From Sextonia rubra (Eukaryota; Streptophyta; Magnoliopsida; Laurales; Lauraceae), in contig JASUAD010000023.1 of assembly GCA_037013555.1 (NCBI GenBank), positions 15,934,001-15,998,000 of the forward strand: 64,000 nt of DNA, in the 5' to 3' direction. Every line of letters starts with the position of its first letter. The first letter of the stretch is position 1. The position numbers and the translations under genes were made by a program. The notes below the pieces were generated by a model that was not told the origin of the DNA, ran no database searches, and saw nothing but the letters and a program-made list of their open reading frames with translations. Shown in pieces: positions 32,555 through 44,689 of the stretch.

Positions 32555-33490
32555 GACCCCCAAACCACATAACTCACTCAAGATATGGGTGCCCGTGTGA
32601 CCACTCCCACGTTTTTTTTTTACATTTAATATGAGAGCATCATTCTTACCCTTGTATATCATCACCTACCTCCCTGTTACTCTCTTCTTAGCAGTGAGTT
32701 CGATGTTCGCTACCTCTGCACATCATTAGTTTCCTCCCTGCTACTCTCCTCCAAGCGGCGAGTTCGATACTCATTACCCTTAAAGCCTAAAAAACTTCAC
32801 ATATTTTCATCTTCTTCCTTCCTTGAATGTTTCCATGAATGTAGAGGTCCGAGGCTATTTGTCTCCTTCCTTCCACAAACAAAGATTTTAAGAGCATTTG
32901 GGTCTCTAAAAGCATATATCTTTCAAGGATTGTACCTTTATTCAATATATTTGAAGGATTTGTGATGGTTATATTTCATTTTCTCAAATATAAGATAAGG
33001 AAAATAACCCATGTACTAAATAAAAACTCCAAATATCATGAATTGGTTTTTCCTTTTCAAACTCTCAAATCTATGAATTATCCCATTTGTCAATCTCCAT
33101 CACACTAATCCCACATTGTAAACATACAATGGGTTATAATGAGCAATTTACCAAACACATGGCACGCGTCAACCCAAATCAATAGGGAGAAAGGGTTTAA
33201 CCTTCACAAATGGACAAGAAAAACATGATTGAAGTTTATGGGATGAAGTAGAGGCAAGAGAACCATAAGAAGGAAGGAGAGAGTCGATTTTGAAGTGAAA
33301 AAGAGGAAGAAGAAGAATGAGAAAAGTAAGATTTTAACATCTTTATTCGAAACAAAGGAGCTTTGAACTTACCATTAGTATAAAAAACTTACAGTGAATT
33401 TGTTGCTCTTCAATTAGGTGCAAAAAAATTACCACGTGACTACTCCGGACCACCCACAACTTGGGTGATGTTTATGGTTTAATGGACCAT
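32555..33490. mobile_element. Possible non-autonomous terminal-inverted-repeat element
   Basis: The left end has AAACCACATAACTCACTC...GTGTGACCACTCCCACG, and the right end, read on the other strand, has AAACCATAAACATCACCC...GTAGTCACGTGG, an imperfect inverted repeat of about 55 bases. Inside are two diverged 74-bp direct repeats (about 32665-32810, with CTCCCTGYTACTCTC). No duplication or coding capacity was confirmed. Confidence 0.35.
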
Positions 33491-33662
33491 TTACATGATT
33501 TGTTTGATAAAATCCTCATTTATTTTCCCTCAACTCTGCTGGGCCCAACAACAATTACTTTTGGGGCACAAATTTGCATTCAGGCACTAGCCCTAGTGTT
33601 TTAGGTTCAATTTTGGCTTGGGATATGATCGCGCTAGAGCTAGGTGTAAACTGGATATTAGA

Positions 33663-34165
33663 GTGTTTCATGACTCCTCGTTTTACCAGGACTATATATT
33701 TAAATAAAAAATCATTTTTATGTATAATTTTCTAAGGTTTCTAAGGGTGCGACATTGGCTTGGCTAGTCCCAAGCCCGCATATTCCCAACTACATGAAAT
33801 CTAAATTCATCTTTTCTAGCCTGGTTTTTGATGACTTTTTAGGTTTATCTTCCCCATTAAGTTTTTCAAAAGAAACCACAAACCCACCCACACCACCCCC
33901 CCCCCCCCCCCCCCCCCCCCCCAAACCAAACTCCCGCCCCAGTGTTTCATGACTCCTCGTTTTACCAGCACTATTTATTTAAATAAAAAATCATTTTTAT
34001 ATATAATTTTCTAGGGTTTCTAAGGGTGCAACATTGGCTTGGCTAGTCCCAAGCCTGCATATTCCTAACTACATGAAATCTAAATTCATCTTTTCTAGCA
34101 TGGTTTTTGATGATTTTTTAGGTTTATCTTCCCCATTAAGTTTTTCAAAAGAACACAACCCCCAA
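33663..34165. repeat. 279-bp tandem duplication, with an expanded C tract in one copy
   Basis: GTGTTTCATGACTCCTCG occurs at 33663 and again at 33942, and the sequences that follow are nearly identical for more than 200 bp. In the first copy, the CCCCCAAACCAAAC site seen in the second (near 34160) has become a run of 27 C (33896-33922). The open frames inside are repeat-derived and not considered genes. Confidence 0.85.
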
Positions 34166-34199
34166 ACCAAACCTTTTGGGGGTTGTTTAAGCCTTTCCC

Positions 34200-34335
34200 C
34201 ACAGTCTTTTTTTGTTGTCATGCATGTAACTGAAACACCAATAAAAGGAACCTATCTTTTAACCACACTGTCTTTTTTTGTTGTCATGCATGTAACTGAA
34301 ACACCAATAAAAGGAACCTATCTTTTAAGGGGAAA
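34200..34335. repeat. 66-bp tandem duplication
   Basis: GTTGTCATGCATGTAACTG and the following ACACCAATAAAAGGAACC occur twice in direct orientation with a 66-bp period, with very few differences. Confidence 0.85.
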
Positions 34336-34554
34336 AAGAATGCTATTGTTCTTTATCACACAGCCCTATACGGGATAAAACGCCATGCATATTATTTCAT
34401 CAAACTTCTGCATTTGGTCTTTCATACATGGACTAGTGTTTTATCTTAAAAAAAAATAGAGAAAATAATATCTTGTTTTTCTTATAGGAAAAAAATATCT
34501 TGTTATATTTTAGTTTTCTAACAATTTAATAACTATTTTTAAAATGGACAATAT

Positions 34555-34790
34555 TCAAGTACATACGTCCCTCACAAACATTTTTGTGAGAACTTTCGGT
34601 GGGTCCCACCTATCATCAAATCTAAACATTGTGATACATAGGAACTCCCCCTGATAGCTACATGCCCCAAGTTTTAGTCAAATTCGAATTTACTAGACTG
34701 TTGAATCGATTGTGCATTGACCCAAATGGAGTGGGATTTTGGGCCATGGATGAAGGAGTTAGGGACATGTGATTAAGGCTAGACCTCAAA
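34555..34790. repeat. Dispersed repeat related to 27450-27600
   Basis: It has GTGAGAACTTTCGGTGGGTC at its left and GAAGGAGTTAGGGACATGTG at its right. The segment at 27450-27600 has a similar left word plus the reverse complement of the right part (CACGTCCCTAATCCCTTC), so the two look like rearranged members of one inverted-repeat family. Confidence 0.45.
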
Positions 34791-35457
34791 TTTGAAAAAA
34801 TTACCATACTCTTTTCTAAGATACTAAAATTCTAAGAGCAACATTTTGATACTTTGGGGACATTTATTGTCAAACACTGATGTATGTAAATGATTCACAC
34901 ATATAATGGTTACCATTGTTATGCTTGTTTGCTCTAATTTACATATGTGATATGTAAATTAGTCGTGAAAATGGTATATACATAAGATCAATTTTTCATG
35001 AGAATTTATGCATGTGGATAGGTGGCAGAATGATTCCCAAAGCCATTCATCTTCTTTAGGTAATTCCAAAACGGCTAAGGGGTAAAAGTTTTTATCTTAA
35101 CTCTATAGATTTTGATAAATTTATGAAAAATGTTCCAATACATATATATATATATATATATTTGCACTTCTATAGCCCCCAATTCATGATCTGAACAATT
35201 TATCTTCTTCAAATTTCTATAAAGAAAAAGAAAAAGTAACATTCTTGATTTTAGTTCCTCATAGATTTTGAGGAATTTATGAAAATCCTAAAAAGTTAAA
35301 ATACAAATAGAATTGTTGAAAATATTCATTTACATATGTGAAAATGGTAATTTTGACAATCATGATAATGTGTTTCACATGTTTAACTTGTAAATGTATA
35401 TGTTACATATATGAAGCCCACTTTCCTATCACATGCGTAAATGCAGATCAACCCTTA

Positions 35458-36531
35458 GTGGTCGTTTGTTAATTTCACACATCATGTGAAAATGCTTTAC
35501 ATAGGTAAATGACTCACATGTGAGTCATTTGCATATGCAATTGACTTACATGTGAAATGCATTTAATCATTTGTCATTTTCACACCTCTTCATATGTAAA
35601 TTAAAAGTAATCTGACGGTTCACTGTTTATCATAATATTTTTGTCACTTTTCATGATTTATCACAAATATCTTAAAATATATATAGAAAATGACTACATC
35701 TCTAAGCCAAAAAAAGGCATTCTAGAAAGTTTAGATGGTTCAGATCATCAAGATGGGGCTCATAAAATTAAGAATTTCAGATTTTTATTGTTAGATCTTT
35801 TTGTAAATATCTCAAACTATATTATGATCCAACGGTTGAAAATTGGTCTCATGTTCATTTTTAGTCTTCACAAGAGTTTCAACAGTTCTGATTTATATTA
35901 AGGGGCCCACAGGAGTAAAAAAAATTAAGAAAGGCAGACTAGATTCAATCATGGGTTCAATTATGTCCAACGGTCTCAACTGTTTTGATCATATCTCAAG
36001 TTGTATGATGATCCAATGGCTGAAAATTGGTCTCATGGCCGTTTTTAGTCTTCACAAGAGTTTCAACAGTTCCGATTTACATTAGGGGGCCCACAAGAGT
36101 CAAAAAATCAAGAAAGGCGGACTAGGTTCAATCATGGGTTCAATCACATCTAACGGACTGAACTGTTTTGATCATATCTCAAGTTGTATGATGATCCAAC
36201 GGCTGAAAATTGGTGTCTGAGCCGTTCTTGACCTTTATAGTAGTTTAGACGGTTCAGATTGCTATTTTGGGACCCACAAAATAAAAAAAATGCAAAAAGG
36301 CGGACTGTCATATATAGCTCTGTTTATCCGCCTGGTAACAGTAACATGTATAATGTTTTCACACCTGTTGAGGTGTGAAAATTCTTACCTGATTTTTAAG
36401 CCATTCTCATACCCTTTTCATATCTACTTTACACATCTTATGCGTAAATGAGTGAAGACAAACGTGATGGTGTGTAACCATTATACATGTGGTTCATTTA
36501 CCTATGTAAATCACCCAAAACAAATGACCCC
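35458..36531. mobile_element. Harbinger-like non-autonomous element carrying tandem repeats
   Basis: Ends are GTGGTCGTTTG and, from the other side, GGGGTCATTTG; a longer subterminal inverted match covers TTTACATAGGTAAATGA. It is flanked by TTA on both sides (35455-35457, 36532-36534), as in PIF/Harbinger elements. It is 1074 bp with no transposase. Its centre is three tandem units of about 184 bp. Confidence 0.75.
35728..36290. repeat. Three tandem 184-bp units inside the Harbinger-like element
   Basis: The anchor GATCCAACGGTTGAAAATTG recurs at 35826, 36010 and 36193 (with single-base changes), giving periods of 184 and 183. Neighbouring words CACAAGAGTTTCAACAGTTC and GGCGGACTAGGTTCAATC repeat in step. 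The third unit is the most diverged. Confidence 0.85.
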
Positions 36532-37312
36532 TTAATACATGTGTACCAACTTTGATCGAGTCACTCATCTAATATAATTGTTGCCATATTTGTAGTCCAA
36601 AACAAATGACGATCATCATTCTAGTCAAAAGAACACATGTCCAACAACACTAGAAGAAATTTTCTTGTAATTGATAGGATTGATCACTTCTAGCCGTAGA
36701 TCTCTGCTGATTGCATAGTTTTTGCCCTTTTTTTAAAGTTTTTAAAAGAGAACACAGTGGCAGAGTTCGTGATCGTTACCACTCCTGAATAGAAGAGAGT
36801 GCTTTAAACATCCAGTTATAAAAAGACAAGATCGCTAAGATGTCTCTAGTGATTGATGTAAGGTGATACGAAAGGTCAAATTTATATTGGACTGTCATTT
36901 TTTTATTTTGCTTAGGTGGCCCCGCACCCAGGAGATAGGAGTAGAGGGCTTCCGGGTTTAAAATTTACTGGGAGCTATGGTAGCGGAAACCTTATCCACA
37001 AAGCTTGCCTTCAGTTTCCTCATTTATTTATTTATTTATTATTATTAATATTTTTTGTACGCGTTAGATTGGACAGCTGATAGCTCTAATGCACTTGTTC
37101 TATAATTTTTTTCACAGAATGTTTTGATCTGAAAGGTGGGGCAGGGGCAGGGGCAGGGCACTGTACTATTCTTGGTTAAGTGCAGGGAATCTTCAATTGT
37201 AGTTTTTCTTCTACTAGAAGCCGCTGAAATGGTGGATGGATTGGAAACCCTGCTTTATAAAACAAGCATCTTGAGAATGGAAGTCGCCTGTGGTTTTGTA
37301 GACCATCTCCTC

Positions 37313-37321
37313 TCTATATAA
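37313..37321 (+). promoter_or_regulatory. TATA box of wound-responsive gene 1
   Basis: CTATATAAT lies about 110 bp before the ATG. The preceding 150 bp (GGAATCTTCAA, AAGCCGCTGAAATG, AACAAGCATCTTGA, TCGCCTGTGGTTTTGT) are closely conserved in the promoter of gene 2, so they are likely functional promoter sequence. Confidence 0.7.
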
Positions 37322-37427
37322 TCAGTCTCTCTGCAATCCCATTCTAGTCATCCAAACTGCAAAATCTCACTTCAAAAACCCACTTCTTTCCTTGGAATTT
37401 GAGACCCAACAAACTCTGCCTAGAGAG

Positions 37428-37694
37428 ATGAGTTCAAGTAGCAGAGCGTGGATAGTGGCTGCCACCATAGGAACAGCTCAGGCACTGAAAGATCAAGGTA
37501 TCTGCAGATGGAATTACCCTCCCATATCCTCGCATCAACAGGCCAAGAAGAATATCAGATCCTATGTTGAAGCTAAGAGAGTTTCAACAGCTAATGATTC
37601 ATCGATAAAAAGAAAGAGTGGTGAGGAGAGGAGGAAGCGTGAACAAGAGAAGGCCGAGAATGCTATGAATTTGATTTTCTGGGGACCTAAGTAG
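37428..37694 (+). CDS. Wound-responsive family protein (DUF3774 type), gene 1
   Basis: Intronless, 88 residues, normal for the plant wound-induced (WIP-like, DUF3774) family. The N-terminus MSSSSRAWIVAATIGTAQAL, the DQGICRWNYP segment, the QQAKKNIRSY segment, a charged KRKSGEERRKREQEKAE helix and the C-terminal LIFWGPK are all family hallmarks. I chose the ATG at 37428 because family members start exactly there. Expression is wound-induced in relatives; the biochemical role is unknown. Gene 2 at 45899 is about 77% identical and lies in the matching half of a segmental duplication. No defects seen. Confidence 0.92.
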   Translation: MSSSSRAWIVAATIGTAQALKDQGICRWNYPPISSHQQAKKNIRSYVEAKRVSTANDSSIKRKSGEERRKREQEKAENAMNLIFWGPK

Positions 37695-37909
37695 AAGGGA
37701 TTTTCCAAGGTTTTTTTCCTAAAAAAATTTACATGTGATGAATGGGCACTGTACTTCAGAAACTGTGAAATTTTGGAAATTGTGGGTTTCATTGAATGTA
37801 GCTCGTGTCAATTTTACTCAGCATGAATGTTAGAGAATATTCTCTTAGGACCTCGTCTGTGTAAAGAAAAAGAAAAATGCAAACAAAAATGCTACATAAT
37901 GTGTTTTTG

Positions 37910-38300
37910 CTTTTGGTGGGCCCACCAAAAGGCCTGATGTAAAGAGTGCAAGCTCTATATATAAGTTCAGATAGTCGATGTGAGATTCCAAAACGTCACA
38001 TCCAATCCCCTTACGGGGGCACGTCCCTGTTCAGTAGCCTCTCAGCCTTCTTGGCCAACCCTTGGCAGGGACTGACGCTCTAGTTAGTCAAGAGTCGGTT
38101 CTTTTACCATTTATAACACCCCACTCCATGCATGATATTATTAACTTTGGCCTATGGACCTCACGGTTTTATTTCTGGTGGGCCTTAACCCACCAGAGTT
38201 CCTCATACAAGGTAAGAGTATAAGCTTTAAATATAAGCCCAATCACTTTCCTTCTTATAGTCAATGTGAGACTCTATGACATCACAATTGGGGGAGTAAG
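37910..38300. repeat. Diverged tandem repeat of about 270 bp
   Basis: AGAGTGCAAGCTCTATATAT...GATGTGAGATTCCAAAACGT (from about 37945) recurs as AGAGTATAAGCTTTAAATAT...AATGTGAGACTCTATGACAT (from about 38216). Both copies follow a TGGTGGGCC...CCACCA word. It resembles a dispersed plant repeat; family not known. Confidence 0.5.
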
Positions 38301-39284
38301 TATTTATGTTGCATTTACGAATAACTCGAAGTTTTGGTAGAAATGAATAATTGGGGAAATTTAATTTGATATCAAAGTTAACCATCACGAACTCGAACTC
38401 CAGGATGAATGACTCTACATTAAAAGAATGTGTATCGCCAAAAGTGTGTTGATCAGGTTCCACTTAAGGAGAGTGTTGAAAAGTGGGCTCCACTCGAGGA
38501 AAAATATTGAAAAGGTTTTAGCAGAAATTGTTAGCCTAAGAATTGTAATAGAAAAATTGCAAAAAGAAATAAAAAAATATTTTTCATATGTTAGAGAGCA
38601 CTGTCTCCAATATGGGAGGTTTAAAAAGGCATTCATGCGAAATAGGAATAGCAAAAGTTGCAAATGCTGGCCAATTGAGCCTACCCATACTAAGTAAGGA
38701 TCCAGCCTACCATAACCTACTTAGTCACTTTTAATAAGTGCACTAACCTAATCTCAAGGGGTAGCTTCATTGACATAGGACCACAATTTTCTTTTAAAGG
38801 TTGTGACTTTAAGCTACGCTTCCACAATGGGACCATAGGGGATTTACCCGGCTCCCTCGGGCTTGTAGGGATTAGTCCGGCCAAAGGGTCAGAACACCCT
38901 TTGTTAGCAAAACAAAGAAAGAAGTGCAGTAACCTTTTATTTTTTTGAATTGGTTGGCCCAGAGGCCGAGAGATAGAAAGTAAAGGGCTTCGACTAAGGT
39001 TAGAAACCTGGTAAGAGCTATGGGAGTGGGCGTCTTATCCACATGGCCAGCCTTTTATTCCCCTATTAACCTTTTATTTGTTGGTATTGTATTCCTCCTA
39101 ACTCCAAATGCCTTTATATATATGTTAAATGCACTAAGAATATTAAAGGTAGAGACAAAGAGGGAGCCATAAGTTGATCTCTGCACTAGTGATAGGAAAT
39201 GATTATTAACTATTACTCTCATGATCATCATCATCAAAGCCTTATCTCAATCATGTTGGAGTCGGCAATATAAATTTTGTTTCT

Positions 39285-40442
39285 TCATTCCATTCTATTT
39301 TGAGTCAAATCTTTAGATATGTTAAACTTCTTCAAATCTAATTTAGTGACCTCTATCAATGTTTTCTTTGGCCTACCCCTATCTTTTGATGGGTCATCTA
39401 CCTGGATAATCAAACTTTTTCTCACCAGTGCCATAATCGACCTACGCTCAATATGCCGAAACCATTTTAAATGGGTTTCTTTAATCTTATCCCCTATTAG
39501 TGATACTCCTAAATACTCTCGAAAGCGCTCATTTCTAATTTTACTTTTTCTAGTTTTATTACACATCCACTTAAGCATTCTCATCTCGGCCACATCCATC
39601 TTATGTATATATGTATTTTTAATTAGCCAATTTTCTACTCCATATGTCATAGCTAGTCTAACCACCGTCATGTAAAATTTGCCCTTCAATTTTATTAATA
39701 TTTGTTTGTCACAAAGCACTACAAAAGTTAGTCTCTACTTCAGTTATCCAACTTTTATCTTATGCTCAACATTTTCATCAATCTCTTCATCCTTACTAAT
39801 CATCAAGCTCAGATACCCAAAAGAATCTCTACATGGTATCTCATGGGTTTCAATTTTAACATTGGTTTTCACACTTTGTATATGTCTACAAAAGTTGCAA
39901 TCCATATATTCTATCTTTATACGACTTATTTTAAAGCCTCTAGATTATAATGCCTCCCTCTATTTTTCAAGTTTTGTATTAACACCATCTCTTGATTCAT
40001 CTACCAATATTGTATCATCTACAAACAATATACACCATGGTACTTCTTCTTGAATAAGTGCAGTTAACTCATTCATAATCAATGCAAAGAGGTAAAGGCT
40101 TAAGGCTGATCTCTAATACAAACCTAGAGTCATGGAGAATCTACCCGTTTTTCCAAATGTGATTTTCATATTTGTTACTGCTCTTTCAGACATATCCTTA
40201 AAATTTTCAATGTAACCCTAGAGACATTCCTTTTTTTTCAAAAACTACTAAATTAAATCTCTCGGTACCCTATCATAGGCTTTTTCTAATTCGATAAAGA
40301 CCATGTGTAGATTCTTCCTCTTTGCACGATATTTTTCTATTAATTGCTTAAGTGAAAAGATAGCTTCCATAGTTGACCTCTCTGGCATAAAACCATATTG
40401 ATTTTCAGCAATCTTGGTTTTCTGTCTAAGTCTTTGCTCCAT
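39285..40442 (-). pseudogene. RTE LINE reverse transcriptase, broken
   Basis: The piece at 40442-40248 reads AENQYGFMPERSTMEAIF and LEKAYDRVPRDLI, early reverse-transcriptase motifs. The active-site box Phe-Val-Asp-Asp is encoded at 40025-40014. The piece at 39719-39285 is the C-terminal region (VAEMRMLKWMCNKTR, HLKWFRHIERR, GRPKKTL) common to plant RTE elements. Frames change between pieces and stops intervene. Confidence 0.85.
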
Positions 40443-41638
40443 TATTCTCTTCTATAACTTCATAGTATGACTCAAAATAATCCATTGATAGTTGGTACAA
40501 TTTTGTATATCTCCCTTATTCTTATATATAGGTACTAAATGCTTCTTCTCTATTTATTCAGTATTTTCTTTGTCACAAATATCTTATTGAAGAGTCTATA
40601 TAACCAACTTACCCCAACCTCTCCTAAGCATTTCTATACGTCTATTGAAATATCATCTAGGCTTGTTGCATTTCCAGTGTTCCTTCGCTTCAATGCTTCA
40701 TTCACTTCCACCCTTCTAATTCTACGGAGAAAAGTATACTTTACTAATGAGGCATCCTCCCTAGTTCTTGTATTTCCCATATGTTATTCATTTAAAAGTT
40801 TATTAAAATATTCCTTCTATCTTTCTTTAATATTGTTGTCCTTTACCAAAACATTTTCCTCATTGTTCTTGATACATTTGACATGATCTAAGTCCCTACT
40901 TTTCTTTTCTTTTATTTTTACGAGCTTAAAAATATCCTTCTCTCCTTCTCTTTTTCCCAACTTATTATGAAGGTCATCGTATGCTTAGAACTTTGCATTA
41001 CTTACTACTTTCTTAACTTTTTTCTTTGCTTTCTTATACAACTCAGAATTTTTCATACTTTTAGTACACTGCCAAGCTTTGTAGCAATGTTTTTTCTCTC
41101 AAATAACTTTTTAAACCTCCACACTCCACCACCATATTTCTTTATTAACATGTCCATTTCTTTTTGATTCTTCAAGTACCTCATTCGCAACTTCCTAATG
41201 CAATTAGCCATTTGATTCCACATTACTGTGGTTTCTCCTTCAAGATTTCATTCTTCATTCTCAATCATTTTATCCTAAAATATATTTACTCTTTCCTCCT
41301 TCAAATCTCTTCACCTTGTTATAGCTCTCAATTTGTTTACTACTGCTCTCTTTCTACTTCTAATGCAAATATCTAAAACTATAAACTTATGTTGTATAGT
41401 TAAACTCTCTCGTGGGATAACCTTGCAATCTTTATAAGCCTATCGGTCCTGTTTTCTAATTAGTAAAAAAGTTTATTTGACTCCTATTACTCCAACTATT
41501 ATAGGTGATTAAATGCTCATCCCTTTTTTTAAAGTAAGTATTTGCTACTGCAAGATCAAATGCCACTGTAAAATTCAATATAGTGCTTCTAAATTCATTC
41601 TTTTCTCGAAATTCTTGCCCTCTATGCATTCTTTTGTA

Positions 41639-42289
41639 TCATCTATTATCTCTTTCTATATGTTCGTTTAAATCTCCTCCAAGGAAAGTCCTATCACTAT
41701 TTGGGTTTTCTCGCAGTAAATCATCCATCTCATCCCAAAATCGTTTTTTCGCACTTTTTTTTAGTCCTACTTGGGGAGCATATACACTGATAATATGAAT
41801 TATGTCTTCCTCTAACACTAGTTTAATTATTATAATTCTATCACAAATCCTTTTTACCCTTACAATTTTTTCTTTCAAATCCTTATTTACAACTATACCC
41901 ATCCACTTCTTGTAATACTCTTTTCTGCATAAAAAAAACTTATACCTATCCATGAGCTATTTAACTTTATTCCCATTCTACTTTGTCTCCTGTATACAAG
42001 CCACACTAATTTTTTTTATCACCCCAAACAACTCCATGCTCTTGCCTGTCAAGGTTCCTATATTCCAAGTAGCAAGTCTAATTTTCCTATTCCTTATCTT
42101 CTTCTTATGAACTAATTTTTTAAACCACACTAGATCAAAGCCATACAGTAGCCCTTGCACACTTTTCACTACAACTGAGCGATGCTGCAATGCATCGTTT
42201 AAAACGGGGAATGTCTTAGCTTTTTCACGAAATATTGCTATCTCAGAATTCATGTTTGGGTTGTGATAAAGTTTTACGCTGGCTATCAA
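41639..42289 (-). pseudogene. RTE LINE endonuclease, broken (often misannotated as craniofacial development protein 2)
   Basis: The upstream piece (42289-41978) contains RLATWNIGTLTGKSMEL and VACIQETK, the start of an exonuclease-endonuclease-phosphatase fold with its metal-binding Asn and Glu. The downstream piece (41953-41639) contains IISVYAPQVG and LGGDLNEH, the later catalytic motifs. A frame break and missing residues separate the two. Confidence 0.85.
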
Positions 42290-42419
42290 TCTACCTAATA
42301 CAACTCTCTTCCTTTACCTGAGTTTGAGACTGGCAGCAAAAACTGGCAGAGTTTTATTAGCTATTACTCTACTAAAAAAAATCTTAATCAAGAACTTGCC
42401 CATTTGGATGGAATAGAGT

Positions 42420-42620
42420 TTCCGAGAACTCATAGGAAAATGTGTTGCAATGGAGGATTATTAAAGGATGAAGGGTGAAAGATATGAGATGCAGATATAA
42501 ATGGGACCCTAGCTTTTAAAGGATTTGATTTACTTGGATCATGACTGGTTGGTTATTCATTTTCCATTTCCCCTTAATTCAATTTTTGTTAAAGGGAAGA
42601 TTATTTTAATTTTATTTCTT
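42420..42620. repeat. Dispersed repeat related to the intron-2 MITE at 21452
   Basis: AAGGATGAAGGGTGAAAGATATGAGATGCAGATATAAATGGGACC-like sequence near 42465 matches GATGTGAGGGGTAAAGGATATGAGATGGAGATGTATATAGGAC-like sequence near 21535 in the same order. Terminal repeats were not resolved here. Confidence 0.45.
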
Positions 42621-43861
42621 CGATGATGAGGGTTCCCCATGGTATTTAATCCAACAATATTATTCCCCTTGTGCATGCACCAAACCCACACACGTGTTCA
42701 TCAAGCATGTCTGGGTCAGAATTTAGATAAACGACATGGGAGGAAACCCACTCCTTATCCAGGTCACCCAACACCAAGGTGGGTAAGGGGAGATTATTTG
42801 TTGCGTTTGTGTCTTCCATTTAAACCAATTTTAGAGTACATTTCTTAGAACTCTTCGAAGAATTCAATTCCGTTGAAACAGACAGAACACAATGGTTATG
42901 CATCTGAACCAACGTCATCAGACATTAAATTGGCCATTTCCAAATCACAAGTACGAACCAGACATTAAATTAAGAAAAATGTTCATCACCATGCCTCCCT
43001 TGGCTGTGAAGGATGAAAGTGGGGCACTCCTAAAAAAAAAAAAGGTGCTTGCGCTTTGTAGCACAACCCTATACATACTATTTTAGCAAATTCCGACTTT
43101 AGCCTCTCCTAGATGGAATGCTGTTTTGATTTTTTTTTTTTTTAGGTAAAGAGTTGTTTTGATCTTAAGGTCAAAAGAGAAAGAAATAAAAGTTAATAAT
43201 ACTCTGTTATATGTTAGATTACTAACTATTTAATAGTTGTAGTTGTTTTTAATCTATGGACTTAAACAATGCTCTCCTCAACATCTTCCCCTGATTTGAA
43301 AACAATACAAATACTTCCTCGGAACATGTTTGAATTCAAGGAGTGACGTTTTGACACGTAATAACCGTGTATCTGACATGATCAGGTCACTCAGCTAATA
43401 TAATTATGGTCCAAAACAAATGGTGATTATAGATCCTTTTTTAATTTTTCAAAACACCTGTACGATGTGTCACGAAATTGTTTGGGTTGACCACTGCTGG
43501 CCCTAGACATCATAGGATCTCTACTGCTTATGTAGTTCGCATTTTTTTTTATTATAGTTTTTCAAAATAAGACATGTGATGAAGTTTGTGATGAATATTA
43601 ACCCCATCGGCTCAAAAGAGTGCTTTAAGATCTAAGCATCTTAAAAAAATCAAATAAATTAGATGCCTTTAGAGCCTATTTGGGTAAATTACTTGTAAAG
43701 TAAATTTAAAAAAGTGAAAAAAGAGAGGTTTTATATAAAAGTATAAAATTTTAAAATCCACTTTCTTGGCCTGTTGTTATTTGGTGGCATGTTGATTAAC
43801 TTTTTGTTTTGGTTAAAAGGGGCATTTTTTGTGGTTTACTGTAATGTGAGATTCACTTTCT

Positions 43862-44269
43862 TGTTGTGATCTTGACATTATTCATTGTGCACATACATCA
43901 ATCCAAGATCAATAAAAAACCAACTACATACAAATAGAGATACAGAGATTTACTTGGTTCACCCAAGCAGGACTACATTCACGGGCACAGAGACGATCAT
44001 CTTCACTATCACAAGTAAAGCATACAGAGACTCTCACTCTCTCACATCGTCTCTTTTACGTGGTGTGAGAACACCATAGGCAAGAGAGCTTTCACTTCTC
44101 TTTAGAGCAAGATCTAGAGTTACAGACTATACACATATATAATCTCCGCTTTCTTGGCCACCAAGAAAGCCCCGGTATAATTACCAAAACACCCTTGACC
44201 TTAAACTAGTCCATAGCTAACTTAGTAGACTTATCCGGCTAAACCGGAATACAAGACATAAACCCAACA
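43862..44269 (-). repeat. TRIM LTR, left copy (3' LTR)
   Basis: 408 bp, aligned end to end with 44690-45097 with scattered substitutions. It ends CATAAACCCAACA. A minus-strand TATA-like ATTATATATG lies near 44135-44144. Confidence 0.9.
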
Positions 44270-44689
44270 ATCTCTATCTTGGCTTAGATTCAGTCCAACT
44301 CGAGCTACCAGGAGATAAAATCGGCAATGTTTTCACGTACCTCGCTGAATGGTACGTCATTGCACCAACGATACAGATTTTTTCCTTCAATACTTTAACA
44401 TGTTGAATCAGCACATGAACTTTGAATAAAGTTCATCTTATCGTCAAACTCCACCTCGAACTTAAAGTTTGAATTCATTGACGAATCTGAGTGATATCTA
44501 TCTGAATCACTCACCATCCTGCCCCATCTTCAACATTATTATGAAGATCTAATCACCACAAGCATACAAGCAAAATAGATTGGGAATACAAGTCCAGATG
44601 ACTTCACAATTGCAGAACAACCTATGCCATTGAGCGATCTCCACCTTGCTAAGAAACTTAAGGAATACCACCTCGGCTTTGATAACACT

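Larger units (their letters stand above)
34330..39219. repeat. Segmental duplication, copy A (carries wound-responsive gene 1)
   Basis: Collinear anchors are shared with copy B: ATTTAATAACTATTT near 34530 with 43220; the GTCACTCATCTAATATAATT block at about 36560 with 43385; ATCTCTGCTGATTGCAT at about 36700 with 43510; promoter and gene at 37170-37694 with 45660-46162; and GAGCCATAAGTTGATCT...AGTGATAGGAAAT near 39160 with 48403. Copy A contains a Harbinger-like insertion absent from B and ends at the LINE. Confidence 0.65.
39220..42353 (-). mobile_element. Near-complete RTE-type LINE with 17-bp target duplication
   Basis: On the minus strand it reads apurinic endonuclease, reverse transcriptase, then a short GAT-repeat tail (39221-39238), the usual RTE ending. 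It is flanked by TTATTAACTATTACTCT (39203-39219) and TTATTAGCTATTACTCT (42354-42370), a 16/17 match. Length is 3.13 kb, about full size for RTE. The frame is broken in many places, so it is inactive. Confidence 0.9.

Noticed and set aside
33755..34378. Pair of similar proteins starting MAWLVPS
   Set aside because: The similarity is simply the 279-bp tandem DNA duplication, and one frame ends in a poly-proline run from the C tract.
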